A DNA stretch of 64,000 bases from Paenibacillus sp. ACRRX (GTDB lineage Bacteria; Bacillota; Bacilli; Paenibacillales; Paenibacillaceae). Under the pieces are notes generated by a model. It had not been told where the DNA came from. It worked only from the letters and a program-made list of their open reading frames with translations, and did no database searches. The stretch is taken from the NCBI RefSeq assembly GCF_022346885.1, contig NZ_JAKRNK010000008.1, positions 62,001 through 126,000 on the forward strand. Reading direction: 5' to 3'. Shown here one piece after another: positions 26,881-35,554 of the stretch. Position 1 is the stretch's first letter; each line of letters begins with the position of its first letter. The translations under genes and the position numbers were made by a program.

Positions 26881-29172
26881 TTAGATAAGACTTACTCTAT
26901 TTTGAAAAAAATTATCATTGATGATATACGTCCAAGTAGCAGAAGGTATTCTCATCTCTTCCATATCCAGATCAATCGCTCCTTCAGAAAGATCCATGTT
27001 TAAAAAGACGTTTACGACATCCGATTGGATTTTCTCGTCAATCCGTTCAAATGCTTGGATTATTTGACGATTGTAAACGTCCAATGGATTTTCATTACCG
27101 ATACTTTCCAGATGAATACTTTCTTTAATATAGGAAACATAATCAAGGTAATCTGCCCAATTATGATCGAGTTGAACCAGAAATACGTATTTCTCTGTTT
27201 CTTGGATTTTATCTTGTCCAAATTCATTACACAGGTTCTGATAAAATTCAAATTCTCTTTCAACTAGAATATTAGGCTGAATTTGGTTCAATAGGACCTC
27301 ATTTCTTGTGTTAAAGAGAATTTTTCGTTGTTGTTCAATTATATCAGAATATTTATTGAGCATTTTCTTTATTTCATAGTTTTGTCCTTCAATGACATAT
27401 TGGATATGTTGTATAATTTTTTGTATTTTGGTTCCCTCTAACGGAATATCCTTCTGCCAATTCCGATACTCTTCAGGCAGTACTGCCTGTAACCCAAACT
27501 TGACAAGTAGGTCATCCTCTAAACTTATAATAAATTTTGAACAACCTGGATCCCCTTGTCTACCTGCTCTTCCCCTTAATTGTTTATCTATGCGCACACT
27601 TTCATGCAAATTTGTACCTATGACATACAATCCGCCAAGTGCTGCAACCTTTTGGTACGCTTCTGGTTCTCCTCCTCCAAGTATAATATCCACACCGCGT
27701 CCCGCCATGTTTGTTGAAACTGTTACTGCACTTAATTCTCCTGCTTTTGCAATGATCTCCGCTTCTTGTTGGTCATGCTGGGCATTCAAAACATGACAAG
27801 TGACACCTTTACCGTTCAGTTCCTCTGCTAGCTGATTAGATTCATCTACGCTTGCTGTACCTACAAGAATAGGACGACCTGTATGATGGATGGACATAAT
27901 TTCATTTACAATAGCTTTCCATTTTGATTGCTGATTTGTGTAAATGAGAGGAGAATAATCAATTCGTTGACGTGCTTTGTTAGGCGGGATAACTACAACA
28001 TCCAAATTATAAGTATCTTTAAACTCCTCAGTCGATGACTGAGCTGTTGCTGTCATACCGCATATATTATTGTATAAACTCATAAAATGCTGGAGGGTCA
28101 TTGACCCCAATATTTTTCCCGCAGATTGGACCAATAAGCCTTCCTTTACTTCTACAGCAGCTTGCAAACCGTCGGGCCAATGTCTTTTATCCGCAATCCG
28201 ACCTGTAAATTCATCGATAAGCTGCACTTTCCCATCACGAACAATATAATGAATGTCTTTATTCAATAATGTTTCTGCATGTAGCATACAATTTAATTCA
28301 GTTAAAATATCACTGTTTTCTATTTCATATAAATTTCCGCACCCCAGTAACCCTTCTACTTTCTCTGCACCCTCTTCTGACAAATATACATTACGTTTGT
28401 TATCGTCCGTGTCATAGTCTCGGCCAAGCATGAGTTGCTTGACAATGTCCAGCATGTGGCTGAAATCTCGATTGGAATCTCCCAAATCCCCAGCTACAAC
28501 AAGTGGTATTCTCGCTTCGTCAATTAATATTGAATCCGCTTCGTCCACTAATACGAACTGCAGGGGGCGTTGCACTCGATTATTGCTATCATATACCAAT
28601 GAATCTTTTAAGTAATCGAAGCATGCTTGTTTCGCTGTCACGTACGTGACATCAGCAGCATAGGCTTCTTTACGTTCAAGCACCGTTTGTCTTTCCTGAA
28701 TACAGCTGACTGTAAGTCCCAAATAACGATAGATGAGTCCCATCCATTCCATATCTCGACGTGCCAGATAATCATTGAAGGTAAAGACATGAGCACCTTT
28801 ACCGGCTAGAGCATTTAAGTATACAGGTAATACAGCTGATAGTGTTTTTCCCTCGCCGGTTTGCATTTCTACCATGTTACCTTCATAAAGAGACATTCCG
28901 GCCACTAGCTGTTTATCGTATAGTCTATAACCAATTGTTCTAAAAGCCGCCTCATTAACGAGAGCGGCTGCTTCTACAAGTAAGTTCTCAAGAAATATTC
29001 CGTTTTGGACGTTCTTCTTAAGTTCCTGAGAAACTCTGAGTATTTGAGCATCCGTTTGATCGCTTAACGAGATTGATTTTACTTGTAACAATTTTTCTTC
29101 ATACGATTTTAGTTTTATCTTATTGAATGTCACATTAAGCCTGTTGTAAAGACTATTATTAACTTTATCCAT
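26881..29172 (-). CDS. secA2: Accessory SecA-type preprotein translocase ATPase
   Basis: A 763-residue SecA homologue with Walker A MQTGEGKT near residue 105, the DEAD box in LVDEADS, the GTNLHESVRIDKQLRGRAGRQGDPG region split as in all SecA, and helical scaffold and wing regions. It is about 75 residues shorter than a housekeeping SecA and ends without the cysteine-rich SEC-C zinc motif that binds SecB or phospholipid. It is therefore probably a second SecA rather than the essential one, which is expected elsewhere. The ATG follows AAGGAGG. The 97-residue gene at 29203-29496 lies 30 bases upstream and is probably co-transcribed. There is no SecY2 or Asp-type partner nearby, so its clients are unknown. 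Confidence 0.85.
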   Translation of the reverse strand: MDKVNNSLYNRLNVTFNKIKLKSYEEKLLQVKSISLSDQTDAQILRVSQELKKNVQNGIFLENLLVEAAALVNEAAFRTIGYRLYDKQLVAGMSLYEGNMVEMQTGEGKTLSAVLPVYLNALAGKGAHVFTFNDYLARRDMEWMGLIYRYLGLTVSCIQERQTVLERKEAYAADVTYVTAKQACFDYLKDSLVYDSNNRVQRPLQFVLVDEADSILIDEARIPLVVAGDLGDSNRDFSHMLDIVKQLMLGRDYDTDDNKRNVYLSEEGAEKVEGLLGCGNLYEIENSDILTELNCMLHAETLLNKDIHYIVRDGKVQLIDEFTGRIADKRHWPDGLQAAVEVKEGLLVQSAGKILGSMTLQHFMSLYNNICGMTATAQSSTEEFKDTYNLDVVVIPPNKARQRIDYSPLIYTNQQSKWKAIVNEIMSIHHTGRPILVGTASVDESNQLAEELNGKGVTCHVLNAQHDQQEAEIIAKAGELSAVTVSTNMAGRGVDIILGGGEPEAYQKVAALGGLYVIGTNLHESVRIDKQLRGRAGRQGDPGCSKFIISLEDDLLVKFGLQAVLPEEYRNWQKDIPLEGTKIQKIIQHIQYVIEGQNYEIKKMLNKYSDIIEQQRKILFNTRNEVLLNQIQPNILVEREFEFYQNLCNEFGQDKIQETEKYVFLVQLDHNWADYLDYVSYIKESIHLESIGNENPLDVYNRQIIQAFERIDEKIQSDVVNVFLNMDLSEGAIDLDMEEMRIPSATWTYIINDNFFQNRVSLI

Positions 29173-29202
29173 ATTGACCCTCCTTATTTTAAAACACTAC
29201 AT

Positions 29203-29496
29203 TTACACGTTGTGATAAGGAGAAGAGTATGGATCCGGTTCTTTAAAGACTTGATATTCGTACAATATTCGCTTACTCTCGCAGCATACTAGTGAGTAGC
29301 ATTGTACAAAATGATTTGAAACTAAACCATGAATTAACTTACTTAATGGTTTCTCTCTTTTAATATAAAATCGAGACTTATCTTCAAAAGTGAATATGCA
29401 GATTGGTATCCGATTGTAGATTGACGTTGCTTCTAGTATCTTCTTGAAATAGAAATAAAGATGAAAATTCAATAAGTCATATTTCAGCTTTAGCAT
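29203..29496 (-). CDS. Unknown 97-residue protein upstream of secA2
   Basis: A 97-residue protein that I do not recognise. The start ATG at 29496 sits behind AGGAGG with five bases between, one of the best ribosome sites here, and the next gene secA2 begins 30 bases downstream, so I take it as real. It is basic and aromatic-rich, begins MLKLKYDLLNFHLYFYFKK, has adjacent cysteines in LVCCESK, and ends in EPDPYSSPYHNV. No signal peptide or clear membrane helix is seen. A role as adaptor or client of the accessory SecA is inferred only from linkage. Confidence 0.6.
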   Translation of the reverse strand: MLKLKYDLLNFHLYFYFKKILEATSIYNRIPICIFTFEDKSRFYIKREKPLSKLIHGLVSNHFVQCYSLVCCESKRILYEYQVFKEPDPYSSPYHNV

Positions 29497-29516
29497 GATA
29501 CCTCCTAGCAAGGTCA

Positions 29517-29624
29517 CTAGATCTTCTTCCTCCGTCCGGTAATCCCACAGGTAAGATAGCTCTCACAGGGGACTGTCAAGAATTCGATATGGTCAGAGAA
29601 GGATTCAGAACTCTGCAATATCAT
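29517..29624 (-). CDS. Possible 35-residue cysteine-containing peptide upstream of secA2
   Basis: A short open frame reading MILQSSESFSDHIEFLTVPC, then ESYLTCGITGRRKKI. It ends 20 bases before the 97-residue gene and could be first in the secA2 operon; TATAAT at 29691-29696 may be its -10 box. The two cysteines six apart and the basic tail recall small processed peptides, but the ribosome site is poor: AGGGG lies only three bases from the ATG, or nine from a TTG at codon 3. No peptide family is recognised. Confidence 0.25.
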   Translation of the reverse strand: MILQSSESFSDHIEFLTVPCESYLTCGITGRRKKI

Positions 29625-29902
29625 CAACCCCTAGTACTGAACCCGGCCGATTTATTTGCTCTTCCTTTTTTTATAAGATTTTACATGTCCATTATAGCGT
29701 AATTTAAGGTCAGTAGCCCATTATTGTAATCTCATTACACAAATAAAGACCCGAGTATGATGGAGACTGACACCCTAATATAAGCAAATCAAAACACCTT
29801 TTAAAAAAACAAGCATGATGTAAGATGAAGTGCCCCTTAATTATCGAGGATCTTAAATCTGTTCCATTTAATTCGTACAACCACACTGGGCTGTAAAACA
29901 CA

Positions 29903-29966
29903 AAAAACATCCTTTTTTCTGATCTCTGGCACCTAACCTGCCTGTTCAGATAAAAAGGATGTTTTT
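29903..29966. terminator. Long hairpin terminator downstream of the ArsC-family gene
   Basis: AAAAACATCCTTTTT (29903-29917) pairs perfectly with AAAAAGGATGTTTTT (29952-29966), extended inward by TCTGA/TCAGA after a one-base bulge. It ends the cobalamin/rluA/arsC operon coming from the right. The rest of 29625-29979 holds only the candidate -10 box at 29691-29696 and nothing else I can support. Confidence 0.8.
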
Positions 29967-29979
29967 GCATGGGCTTAAA

Positions 29980-30348
29980 TTACAAGACAGGAGCTCCCCA
30001 AACCTGCTCATACATGTCTTCACGGAATCCTACCGTCACACGTTCACCATCGGTAACAACAGGGCGCTTGATCAAGCGTCCATTAGACGCTAGCAGTTCG
30101 ATCTGCTCCTGTTCCGACATAGAAGGCAGCTTGTCCTTGAGTGACAACGCTTTGTACACCTCGCCGGAAGTATTAAACCACTTCTTCAGCTCCAATCCAC
30201 TGTCCGCAATTAGCTTACGGAGCTGCTCTGCCGTTGGCGGCTCCTCAAAGACCGGGATCAGCTCTACTTCAATATTTTTTGCTTGCAGCCATTTCACAGC
30301 GTTGCGACATGTACCGCATTTAGCATATTGATACACCGTTACTTTCAT
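29980..30348 (-). CDS. ArsC/Spx-family thioredoxin-fold protein, YusI-like
   Basis: A 122-residue protein opening MKVTVYQYAKCGTCRNAVKW, a thioredoxin fold with the redox pair Cys-Gly-Thr-Cys at residues 11-14, and the later family motif NGRLIKRPVV. This matches the ArsC/Spx family and best the YusI type, whose members lack proven arsenate reductase function. A true arsenate reductase or an Spx/MgsR regulator is possible; the latter is less likely as the C-terminal part is not Spx-like to my eye. The ATG follows GGAGG and overlaps the rluA stop by four bases. Confidence 0.8.
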   Translation of the reverse strand: MKVTVYQYAKCGTCRNAVKWLQAKNIEVELIPVFEEPPTAEQLRKLIADSGLELKKWFNTSGEVYKALSLKDKLPSMSEQEQIELLASNGRLIKRPVVTDGERVTVGFREDMYEQVWGAPVL

Positions 30349-31352
30349 TCTGTATAGGCCTCCTTTCGTTTGTTCAAAGTAACCTCCAACTGCGCGAGTT
30401 CAGCAGGCAGCGGTGCAGTAAAGACAACACGCTCTCCTGACATCGGATGATCAAAGGACAAATAAGTCGCGTGCAGCGCATGTCTTGTCATAGGGATCGA
30501 CAAAATTGAGTCCGGATTATAAAATTTATCACCGATAAGCGGGCAGCCCAGATGCTGCATATGTACCCTTATCTGATGCGTTCGACCTGTCTCTAGCTCG
30601 CATTCGACCTTGGCGGCTATTCCACCATAGGCATTAACTACAGCATAATGGGTAATGGAATCATACCCTGTTGGCGTAACTATTCTCATATGCGGTTCAT
30701 CAGCGTCTCGATCGATAGGTGCATTCACCGTGCCCCGTGCTGGTTGAGGAACACCTTCAGTAAAAGCGATGTATCGCTTAACCATTTGATTTCTTTTCAT
30801 TTGTTCGGACAGCTGTTGATGGGCAAATGCATGCTTGGCAACGACAAGCACACCTGAAGTTTCCTGGTCCAGGCGATGGACAGGACGAAAACGGGTATGC
30901 TCTCCTCGACTCCTCCAATAATGGACGACCCCATTCGCCAGCGTACCTGATGAATATCCCTTCGTCGGGTGTACGACGATGCCTGCTGGCTTATGCACAA
31001 CTAAAATATCATCGTCTTCGAATATAACCTCAATCGGAATCGGCTCCGGTTCAATCGTGTCCAGCTGTGGTTCTGCAATACGAATACGTACGATGTCGCC
31101 TGGCTCTAGCGGCTTGTGACTGTATGTCCGCGCGTCATTAACCGTAATGGCATGCTCCAGCTTCTTTAAGCGGGTAATAAGCCGCCTCGACATATGCAGC
31201 CGTGACAACAGTACCGTACGAAGCAAGATGCCTGCTTCATCTTCTTTAACCGTATAAATAAGCTCTGCCGCTTCCCATATCGGCTGCTCGCCGCTTATAT
31301 TGCTGCTGATCGAAGGCTCCATTTGGATCGAAGATGCTATGTTATCAGTCAT
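30345..31352 (-). CDS. RluA-family pseudouridine synthase
   Basis: A 335-residue RNA-modifying enzyme. An S4-like RNA-binding region (about 50-110) precedes the catalytic domain with the hallmark HRLDQETSGVLVVAK, whose Asp attacks the uridine, and GRTHQIRVHMQHLGCPLIGD. It is of the RluA/RluD group that isomerises uridines in 23S rRNA. Residues 1-35 are a low-complexity extension. It overlaps cobalamin adenosyltransferase at its start and the ArsC-like gene at its end, so all three are co-transcribed. Confidence 0.92.
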   Translation of the reverse strand: MTDNIASSIQMEPSISSNISGEQPIWEAAELIYTVKEDEAGILLRTVLLSRLHMSRRLITRLKKLEHAITVNDARTYSHKPLEPGDIVRIRIAEPQLDTIEPEPIPIEVIFEDDDILVVHKPAGIVVHPTKGYSSGTLANGVVHYWRSRGEHTRFRPVHRLDQETSGVLVVAKHAFAHQQLSEQMKRNQMVKRYIAFTEGVPQPARGTVNAPIDRDADEPHMRIVTPTGYDSITHYAVVNAYGGIAAKVECELETGRTHQIRVHMQHLGCPLIGDKFYNPDSILSIPMTRHALHATYLSFDHPMSGERVVFTAPLPAELAQLEVTLNKRKEAYTE

Positions 31353-31935
31353 GCTGTTCCTTCACTTTACGACCAAATACGTTAGCACTGCGTGTGTATT
31401 CAACATCGTTAACTAAAGCAATTACATTTGCTCTTCTTGCCACTGCAAAGAAATAATCTGATAGTCGATTCACATAATGCTGAGCTTGATCATGGATGGA
31501 CTCCTCATGTGCCAGCTTCACGATATGCCGCTCTGCACGTCGGCACACCGTACGGCATACATGCAATGCTGCTGCAGCCGGGCTACCACCAGGCAGTATA
31601 AAACGCTGCAAGGGCGGATTCACCTGCTCATGCTCATCGATCCATTGTTCCAAGCGCGCAACCATGTCCGCAGTTACTTTATATACAGCCTTGCCCTGTT
31701 TGTCCTCCGCAAAAGCCAGATCCGAACCGCAATCAAACAACTCGTGCTGAATTTCCAAAAGCTGCTCACGCAGCAAGTCATAACTACCCTCTGAACAGCA
31801 TGCGATTGCAGAACCGACAAACGCATTCAACTCGTCCAACTGTCCATAGGCCTCTACGCGCAAGTGATCTTTAGGCACACGTCCACCTTTTAACGATGTC
31901 ATGCCTTCATCGCCTGTTCTCGTATATAGGTTCAT
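31345..31935 (-). CDS. ATP:cob(I)alamin adenosyltransferase, PduO type
   Basis: A 196-residue enzyme that adenosylates cob(I)alamin to coenzyme B12. It shows the ATP-binding start MNLYTRTGDEGMTSL, the helix AYGQLDELNAFVGSA and the C-terminal RTVCRRAERHIV signature of the PduO family. The ATG at 31935 fits the family's start; a TTG two codons earlier has a closer ribosome site (GGAGG, five bases) and is the alternative. It overlaps rluA by eight bases and lies 28 bases after the CobU-like gene, giving a small cobalamin group. Confidence 0.92.
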   Translation of the reverse strand: MNLYTRTGDEGMTSLKGGRVPKDHLRVEAYGQLDELNAFVGSAIACCSEGSYDLLREQLLEIQHELFDCGSDLAFAEDKQGKAVYKVTADMVARLEQWIDEHEQVNPPLQRFILPGGSPAAAALHVCRTVCRRAERHIVKLAHEESIHDQAQHYVNRLSDYFFAVARRANVIALVNDVEYTRSANVFGRKVKEQHD

Positions 31936-31963
31936 CTGCAAAAACGCCTCCTGTTAGCCGTGT

Positions 31964-32536
31964 TCATAGTCCACGAAATTGTATTGCCTTTACATCAACT
32001 GCCATACCTGCTGTCATCACAAACCACTGATGACACTTTAACCCAACTGACCTATTAAATGCCCCCAACTGTTCGTGATATACACGCTCGTTAGTACTCA
32101 TAAATGGTGTCAGTTCAGCAGGCTCTGCACTAATAATAAATATGTTGCCTTGATATGAAAAGAGCGCTCGCTCCAACTGCTTACGATACTCTTCAAGCCC
32201 ATGTCTGTACATTTCAACTGTGATCAGGCTATCTGCGAGCAATTCATGATGGCACGCTGCAAAATATCCTGCGATGCTGTCCACGACTAGTACACGCCGA
32301 TCTGCCCTAAATATGTTGGCCTCACAGTTAATACGATCCAGTACAGCAGGTAAAAGTTTGCCTTTTGCTCCTAGTACATCAATTACTTTCCACCTGAATG
32401 AATCTGTCCCCTCCATTGCAGGAATATCATTCAGGCCAGCCACAACAAAGAGGCCTTCACGGCCAAATGACGACGCGTAACGGAGCATAAAGGACGTCTT
32501 GCCGCTGCCGACATGGCCTGTTACGCCGATAATCAC
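31964..32536 (-). CDS. CobU-like P-loop nucleotide-binding protein
   Basis: A 190-residue protein starting at GTG (32536) behind AGGAGG. It opens MIIGVTGHVGSGKTSFMLRY, a Walker A loop, then LVVDSIAGYFA where CobU has its Walker B, and ends with a region like the CobU tail (LGAFNRSVGL, MTAGMAVDVKA). CobU joins a kinase and a guanylyltransferase for the cobinamide side chain. Here I see no histidine where the guanylylated His of CobU is expected, so transferase activity may be lost. Its position directly before the cobalamin adenosyltransferase supports a link to B12. Confidence 0.65.
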   Translation of the reverse strand: MIIGVTGHVGSGKTSFMLRYASSFGREGLFVVAGLNDIPAMEGTDSFRWKVIDVLGAKGKLLPAVLDRINCEANIFRADRRVLVVDSIAGYFAACHHELLADSLITVEMYRHGLEEYRKQLERALFSYQGNIFIISAEPAELTPFMSTNERVYHEQLGAFNRSVGLKCHQWFVMTAGMAVDVKAIQFRGL

Positions 32537-32574
32537 CGTTCATTCCTCCTGTCCAGCCTCTATATAAGATATGA

Positions 32575-33138
32575 TTACTTTTCTCCGAGAAGCATCTTCA
32601 TCACTTGTACCGACTGTTCTACGTTCGGGGTGTTGACAGGGATTGCTGCGTACAAGTACGGTTCGATAACACCATATTTCTTCATTAACGGCATCTTTGT
32701 AATTGGAATGGCAAACAGATGCTGCTCCGTAACATATTCGCTTTTACCTTTCTCTTTGCCAGGGACTTCTATTTGACCGTCCATCACGCCTTCAGGGAAC
32801 TTAACCGGATCAAAATAGGTATCCAACGGAATATGACCGCCATTCTTCGTCACATTTTTTAAATCTTTTATAGGAATAATCGCGATAGAATTCGTCTCCG
32901 CCGCATATTGAAGCAGCAGCATCTGTAAATTATACATGGCTGGCGTTGTTACTGTTAATGTGAACTTCCCTGCTAATTGCTTATTCAAATCATCTTCAAT
33001 GGCCTGGGTAATCGCAGAAGGAACTGTCGATTCGTTCATCATAAAGATTCGAAACCCATCACTTTTCCCACCGCATCCGCTTACAAGCAGCAGTAAAACA
33101 AGCCCGATTGACATCCATCCCCATTTTCTTTTATACAT
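32575..33138 (-). CDS. Lipoprotein of unknown function
   Basis: A 187-residue protein with a lipoprotein signal: basic start MYKRKWGW, hydrophobic core LVLLLLVSG and Cys at LVSGCGG. It should be anchored on the outer face of the membrane. The ATG at 33138 behind GGGAG is preferred to a start 11 codons earlier. The mature part contains AITQAIEDDLNKQL and repeated Pro-Ile motifs but no domain I know. It lies 38 bases before the CobU-like gene on the same strand. Confidence 0.8.
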   Translation of the reverse strand: MYKRKWGWMSIGLVLLLLVSGCGGKSDGFRIFMMNESTVPSAITQAIEDDLNKQLAGKFTLTVTTPAMYNLQMLLLQYAAETNSIAIIPIKDLKNVTKNGGHIPLDTYFDPVKFPEGVMDGQIEVPGKEKGKSEYVTEQHLFAIPITKMPLMKKYGVIEPYLYAAIPVNTPNVEQSVQVMKMLLGEK

Positions 33139-33207
33139 GGTGCTACTCCCTTCACTCGTATCCATAATCATGCTCTGTTGTCTCTCTCATGATACCATAA
33201 AGCGACA

Positions 33208-33240
33208 CAGCAAAAAAAGAAGACCCTTAGGGCCTCCTCT
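33208..33240 (-). terminator. Terminator of the Spo0E-like gene
   Basis: GACCC-TTA-GGGcC with imperfect outer pairs (about 33219-33239) is followed on the minus strand by seven T. It sits nine bases after the Spo0E-like stop. Confidence 0.6.
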
Positions 33241-33248
33241 GTGAGTCG

Positions 33249-33509
33249 TCACTTCTTGACGTGTGACTTCATATATTCGTTAATCTTCACATCCAGCATA
33301 CTGCTGATTTCAATGACATTGTCTGCGGTAAAGGACTGCTCCTCTTGAAACATTTGTTCCATTTGCTTGCGGAGCATACGGATTTCTAGCTCTAGAGCAA
33401 GCAGCTTGGACGAAACGTCTCTTGTTTTGCCCGACCATTTTGGATGATTAAGGTCTTCCCTGAACAAATGACGCTTATAAGTTGTCAATGTAAAGTCCGA
33501 ACAAAACAA
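33249..33509 (-). CDS. Spo0E-like aspartyl-phosphate phosphatase
   Basis: An 86-residue protein whose C-terminal half fits the Spo0E family: LELEIRMLRKQMEQMF as the first helix and VIEISSMLDVKINEYMK as the second, with the SxxLD signature. Such proteins dephosphorylate Spo0A-P and delay sporulation. The TTG at 33509 lies eight bases behind AAGGGGGAAG. The N-terminal 35 residues are an extension compared with typical 50-60-residue family members. Confidence 0.75.
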   Translation of the reverse strand: MFCSDFTLTTYKRHLFREDLNHPKWSGKTRDVSSKLLALELEIRMLRKQMEQMFQEEQSFTADNVIEISSMLDVKINEYMKSHVKK

Positions 33510-33657
33510 GCCACTTCCCCCTTCCGCTGCTGGATAATGAACCCCCTACTGCCGCCCAAACATTCCATTTCATGGGACAAGCACGACGAGACATGTTATA
33601 TTATACCAGAACATTTTGAGGAAAACTAGCGCTTTTTATTGCTAAATTTGAATGATT

Positions 33658-34866
33658 TCACATTTCCTGTTTGATTTTTGTCACAAGTTTTCCCATTCGC
33701 TCGATTGCTTCTGTCAACTGCGCGACAGATGTCGCATAAGAGCAGCGGATAAAACCTTCCCCGCCTCGACCGAATACATCTCCAGGCACAGCCGCAACTT
33801 TTGCCTCATAAAGGAGACGTTCAGCAAACTGTTCAGAGGTTAAGCCTGTCGATTGAATGGATGGAAACGCATAAAATGCACCTTGAGGTTCATGGCATTC
33901 TAGTCCAATCTCCCTGAATCCTTTGACAACTAGTCTACGACGCATATTATAGGATTCTACCATATGATCTTTCTCGTCCTTGCCATTCTTTAACGCTTCG
34001 AGTGCAGCCACCTGCCCCATAATCGGCGCGCACATCACCGTATATTGATGGATCTTTAGCATGGCCGAGATCAGGTCAGGATGAGCACAAGCGTATCCCA
34101 TCCGCCAGCCTGTCATCGCAAATGCTTTGGAAAATCCACTAACAAGCACAGTCCGGTCCTTCATCCCTGGCAACGAAGCAAAGCTGACATGCTTCTGATC
34201 ATACGTTAACTCTGCGTAGATCTCATCCGAGATGACGATAAGATCGTTCTCTTCCACGATCTTGGCAATTGGCAGCCAATCTTCGTACGTCATTATGCCG
34301 CCCGTTGGATTGCTCGGATAACACAGGACAAGAAGCTTGGACTTTGGTGTTATAGCCGCCTGCAGCGCCTCAGGTGTCAGCTTGAATTCGTCCTTCGCAA
34401 AAGTCTCGATGCCTACCGGTATACCGCCGCCGATCGAAATGATAGGCGAATAGGAGATATAACAAGGCTCCGGAACCAGAATCTCGTCACCTTGACATAC
34501 AAGTGCACGCAGCGCAAGGTCGATAGCCTCGGAACCACCGACGGTTACAAGAATCTCCTTATCTGGGTCATATGTTACCTGGAAAGAATCATCTAAGTAT
34601 TGTCCGATTGCTTCCCGGAGCTCAGGCATGCCTGCATTAGAAGTATACTTTGTCTTGCCCCGCTCCAATGAATATACGCAGGCTTCACGCACGTGCCATG
34701 GCGTGCAAAAGTCAGGTTCGCCAACCCCAAGCGTAATAATATCTTTACTGCCGTTCACCAGATCAAAAAACTTGCGGATACCCGAAGGTTTAATTGAACG
34801 AACCAACGGGTTCAAATAATCACCCATATTACGTGATGACTTGGAAGTTATCGTATCATTTATCAT
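33658..34866 (-). CDS. alaT: Class I aminotransferase, AlaT/YugH-like
   Basis: A 402-residue PLP enzyme. SGFSKAFAMTGWRMGY carries the Schiff-base lysine, YPSNPTGG and ISDEIYAEL are the family's cofactor-binding motifs, and GEGFIRCSYAT contains the substrate-binding Arg. Residues 1-20 are a short extension. The gene follows an AsnC/Lrp regulator by 11 bases, exactly as yugH (alaT) follows yugG (alaR) in Bacillus, so alanine synthesis from pyruvate and glutamate is the likely role. A broader aromatic or PatA-type specificity is possible. Confidence 0.85.
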   Translation of the reverse strand: MINDTITSKSSRNMGDYLNPLVRSIKPSGIRKFFDLVNGSKDIITLGVGEPDFCTPWHVREACVYSLERGKTKYTSNAGMPELREAIGQYLDDSFQVTYDPDKEILVTVGGSEAIDLALRALVCQGDEILVPEPCYISYSPIISIGGGIPVGIETFAKDEFKLTPEALQAAITPKSKLLVLCYPSNPTGGIMTYEDWLPIAKIVEENDLIVISDEIYAELTYDQKHVSFASLPGMKDRTVLVSGFSKAFAMTGWRMGYACAHPDLISAMLKIHQYTVMCAPIMGQVAALEALKNGKDEKDHMVESYNMRRRLVVKGFREIGLECHEPQGAFYAFPSIQSTGLTSEQFAERLLYEAKVAAVPGDVFGRGGEGFIRCSYATSVAQLTEAIERMGKLVTKIKQEM

Positions 34867-34877
34867 GTCACATCACC

Positions 34878-35378
34878 TCATGGGGATATTACAAGCCGTT
34901 GATCGTCCTCACGTTCCTCGAAGATGATACCGTCTTGCTTGTATTTCTTTAAAATAAAATGGGTTTTCGTAGATAAAACGGACTTAATCGGCGAGAGCTT
35001 ATCTGATACAAAGTTAGCTACCTCGCGTAAGTTCTTTCCTTCAACTTCAACCAACAGGTCGTAAGCGCCTGACATTAAATATACAGACTTTACTTGCGGG
35101 AACAAATAAATACGCTCGGCAATACCTTCAAACCCGCGCTCACGCTCAGGCGTAATCTGAACCTCAATCAATGCTGTTACTTTGTCTTCGTCTACTTTGC
35201 TCCAATTTACAACAGTCGCATACTTCACGATTACATGATCTGCTTCCATTTCGTTAATGGCTGTCTGTACTGCGCTTTCTTCTACTCCAAGCATAGTAGC
35301 GAGAAGATCAGGCGTACGACGTGCGTCTTCTTTAAGAAGCTTCAAAATATTTAAGCTCAGTTCACTTAGTTCCTTCAT
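34878..35378 (-). CDS. alaR: Lrp/AsnC-family regulator, AlaR-like
   Basis: A 166-residue regulator: N-terminal winged helix (LSLNILKLLKEDARRTPDLL, GVEESAVQTAINEMEAD) and C-terminal RAM ligand-binding domain (VTALIEVQITPERE, VYLMSGAYDLLVEVEGK). The ATG at 35378 with GAGGA upstream is preferred to a frame start 35 codons earlier that has no ribosome site. It directly precedes the aminotransferase, which it probably controls in response to alanine. Confidence 0.87.
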   Translation of the reverse strand: MKELSELSLNILKLLKEDARRTPDLLATMLGVEESAVQTAINEMEADHVIVKYATVVNWSKVDEDKVTALIEVQITPERERGFEGIAERIYLFPQVKSVYLMSGAYDLLVEVEGKNLREVANFVSDKLSPIKSVLSTKTHFILKKYKQDGIIFEEREDDQRLVISP

Positions 35379-35488
35379 ACCCAATATCCTCCCGCGATCG
35401 CGCTTCTTACGAACCGATCGATTGTCATGATATTCAAATATGATACACCCAATGCAACTATATGCCAAGAAGCAACCAGGCAATAAAT

Positions 35489-35518
35489 AAAAAAGAACCC
35501 GCCAAAAGGCGAGTTCTT
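35489..35518 (-). terminator. Terminator of the coat-protein operon
   Basis: AAGAACcCGCC (35493-35503) pairs with GGCGaGTTCTT (35508-35518), four-base loop and one mismatch, then six T on the minus strand. Confidence 0.88.
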
Positions 35519-35554
35519 CCTATATTGCTTATGCTACCAGCTCATTGGGGTACC

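Noticed and set aside
29710-29970. 86-codon open frame on the minus strand
   Set aside because: Its start lies inside a perfect terminator stem, it has no ribosome site and its composition is not protein-like.
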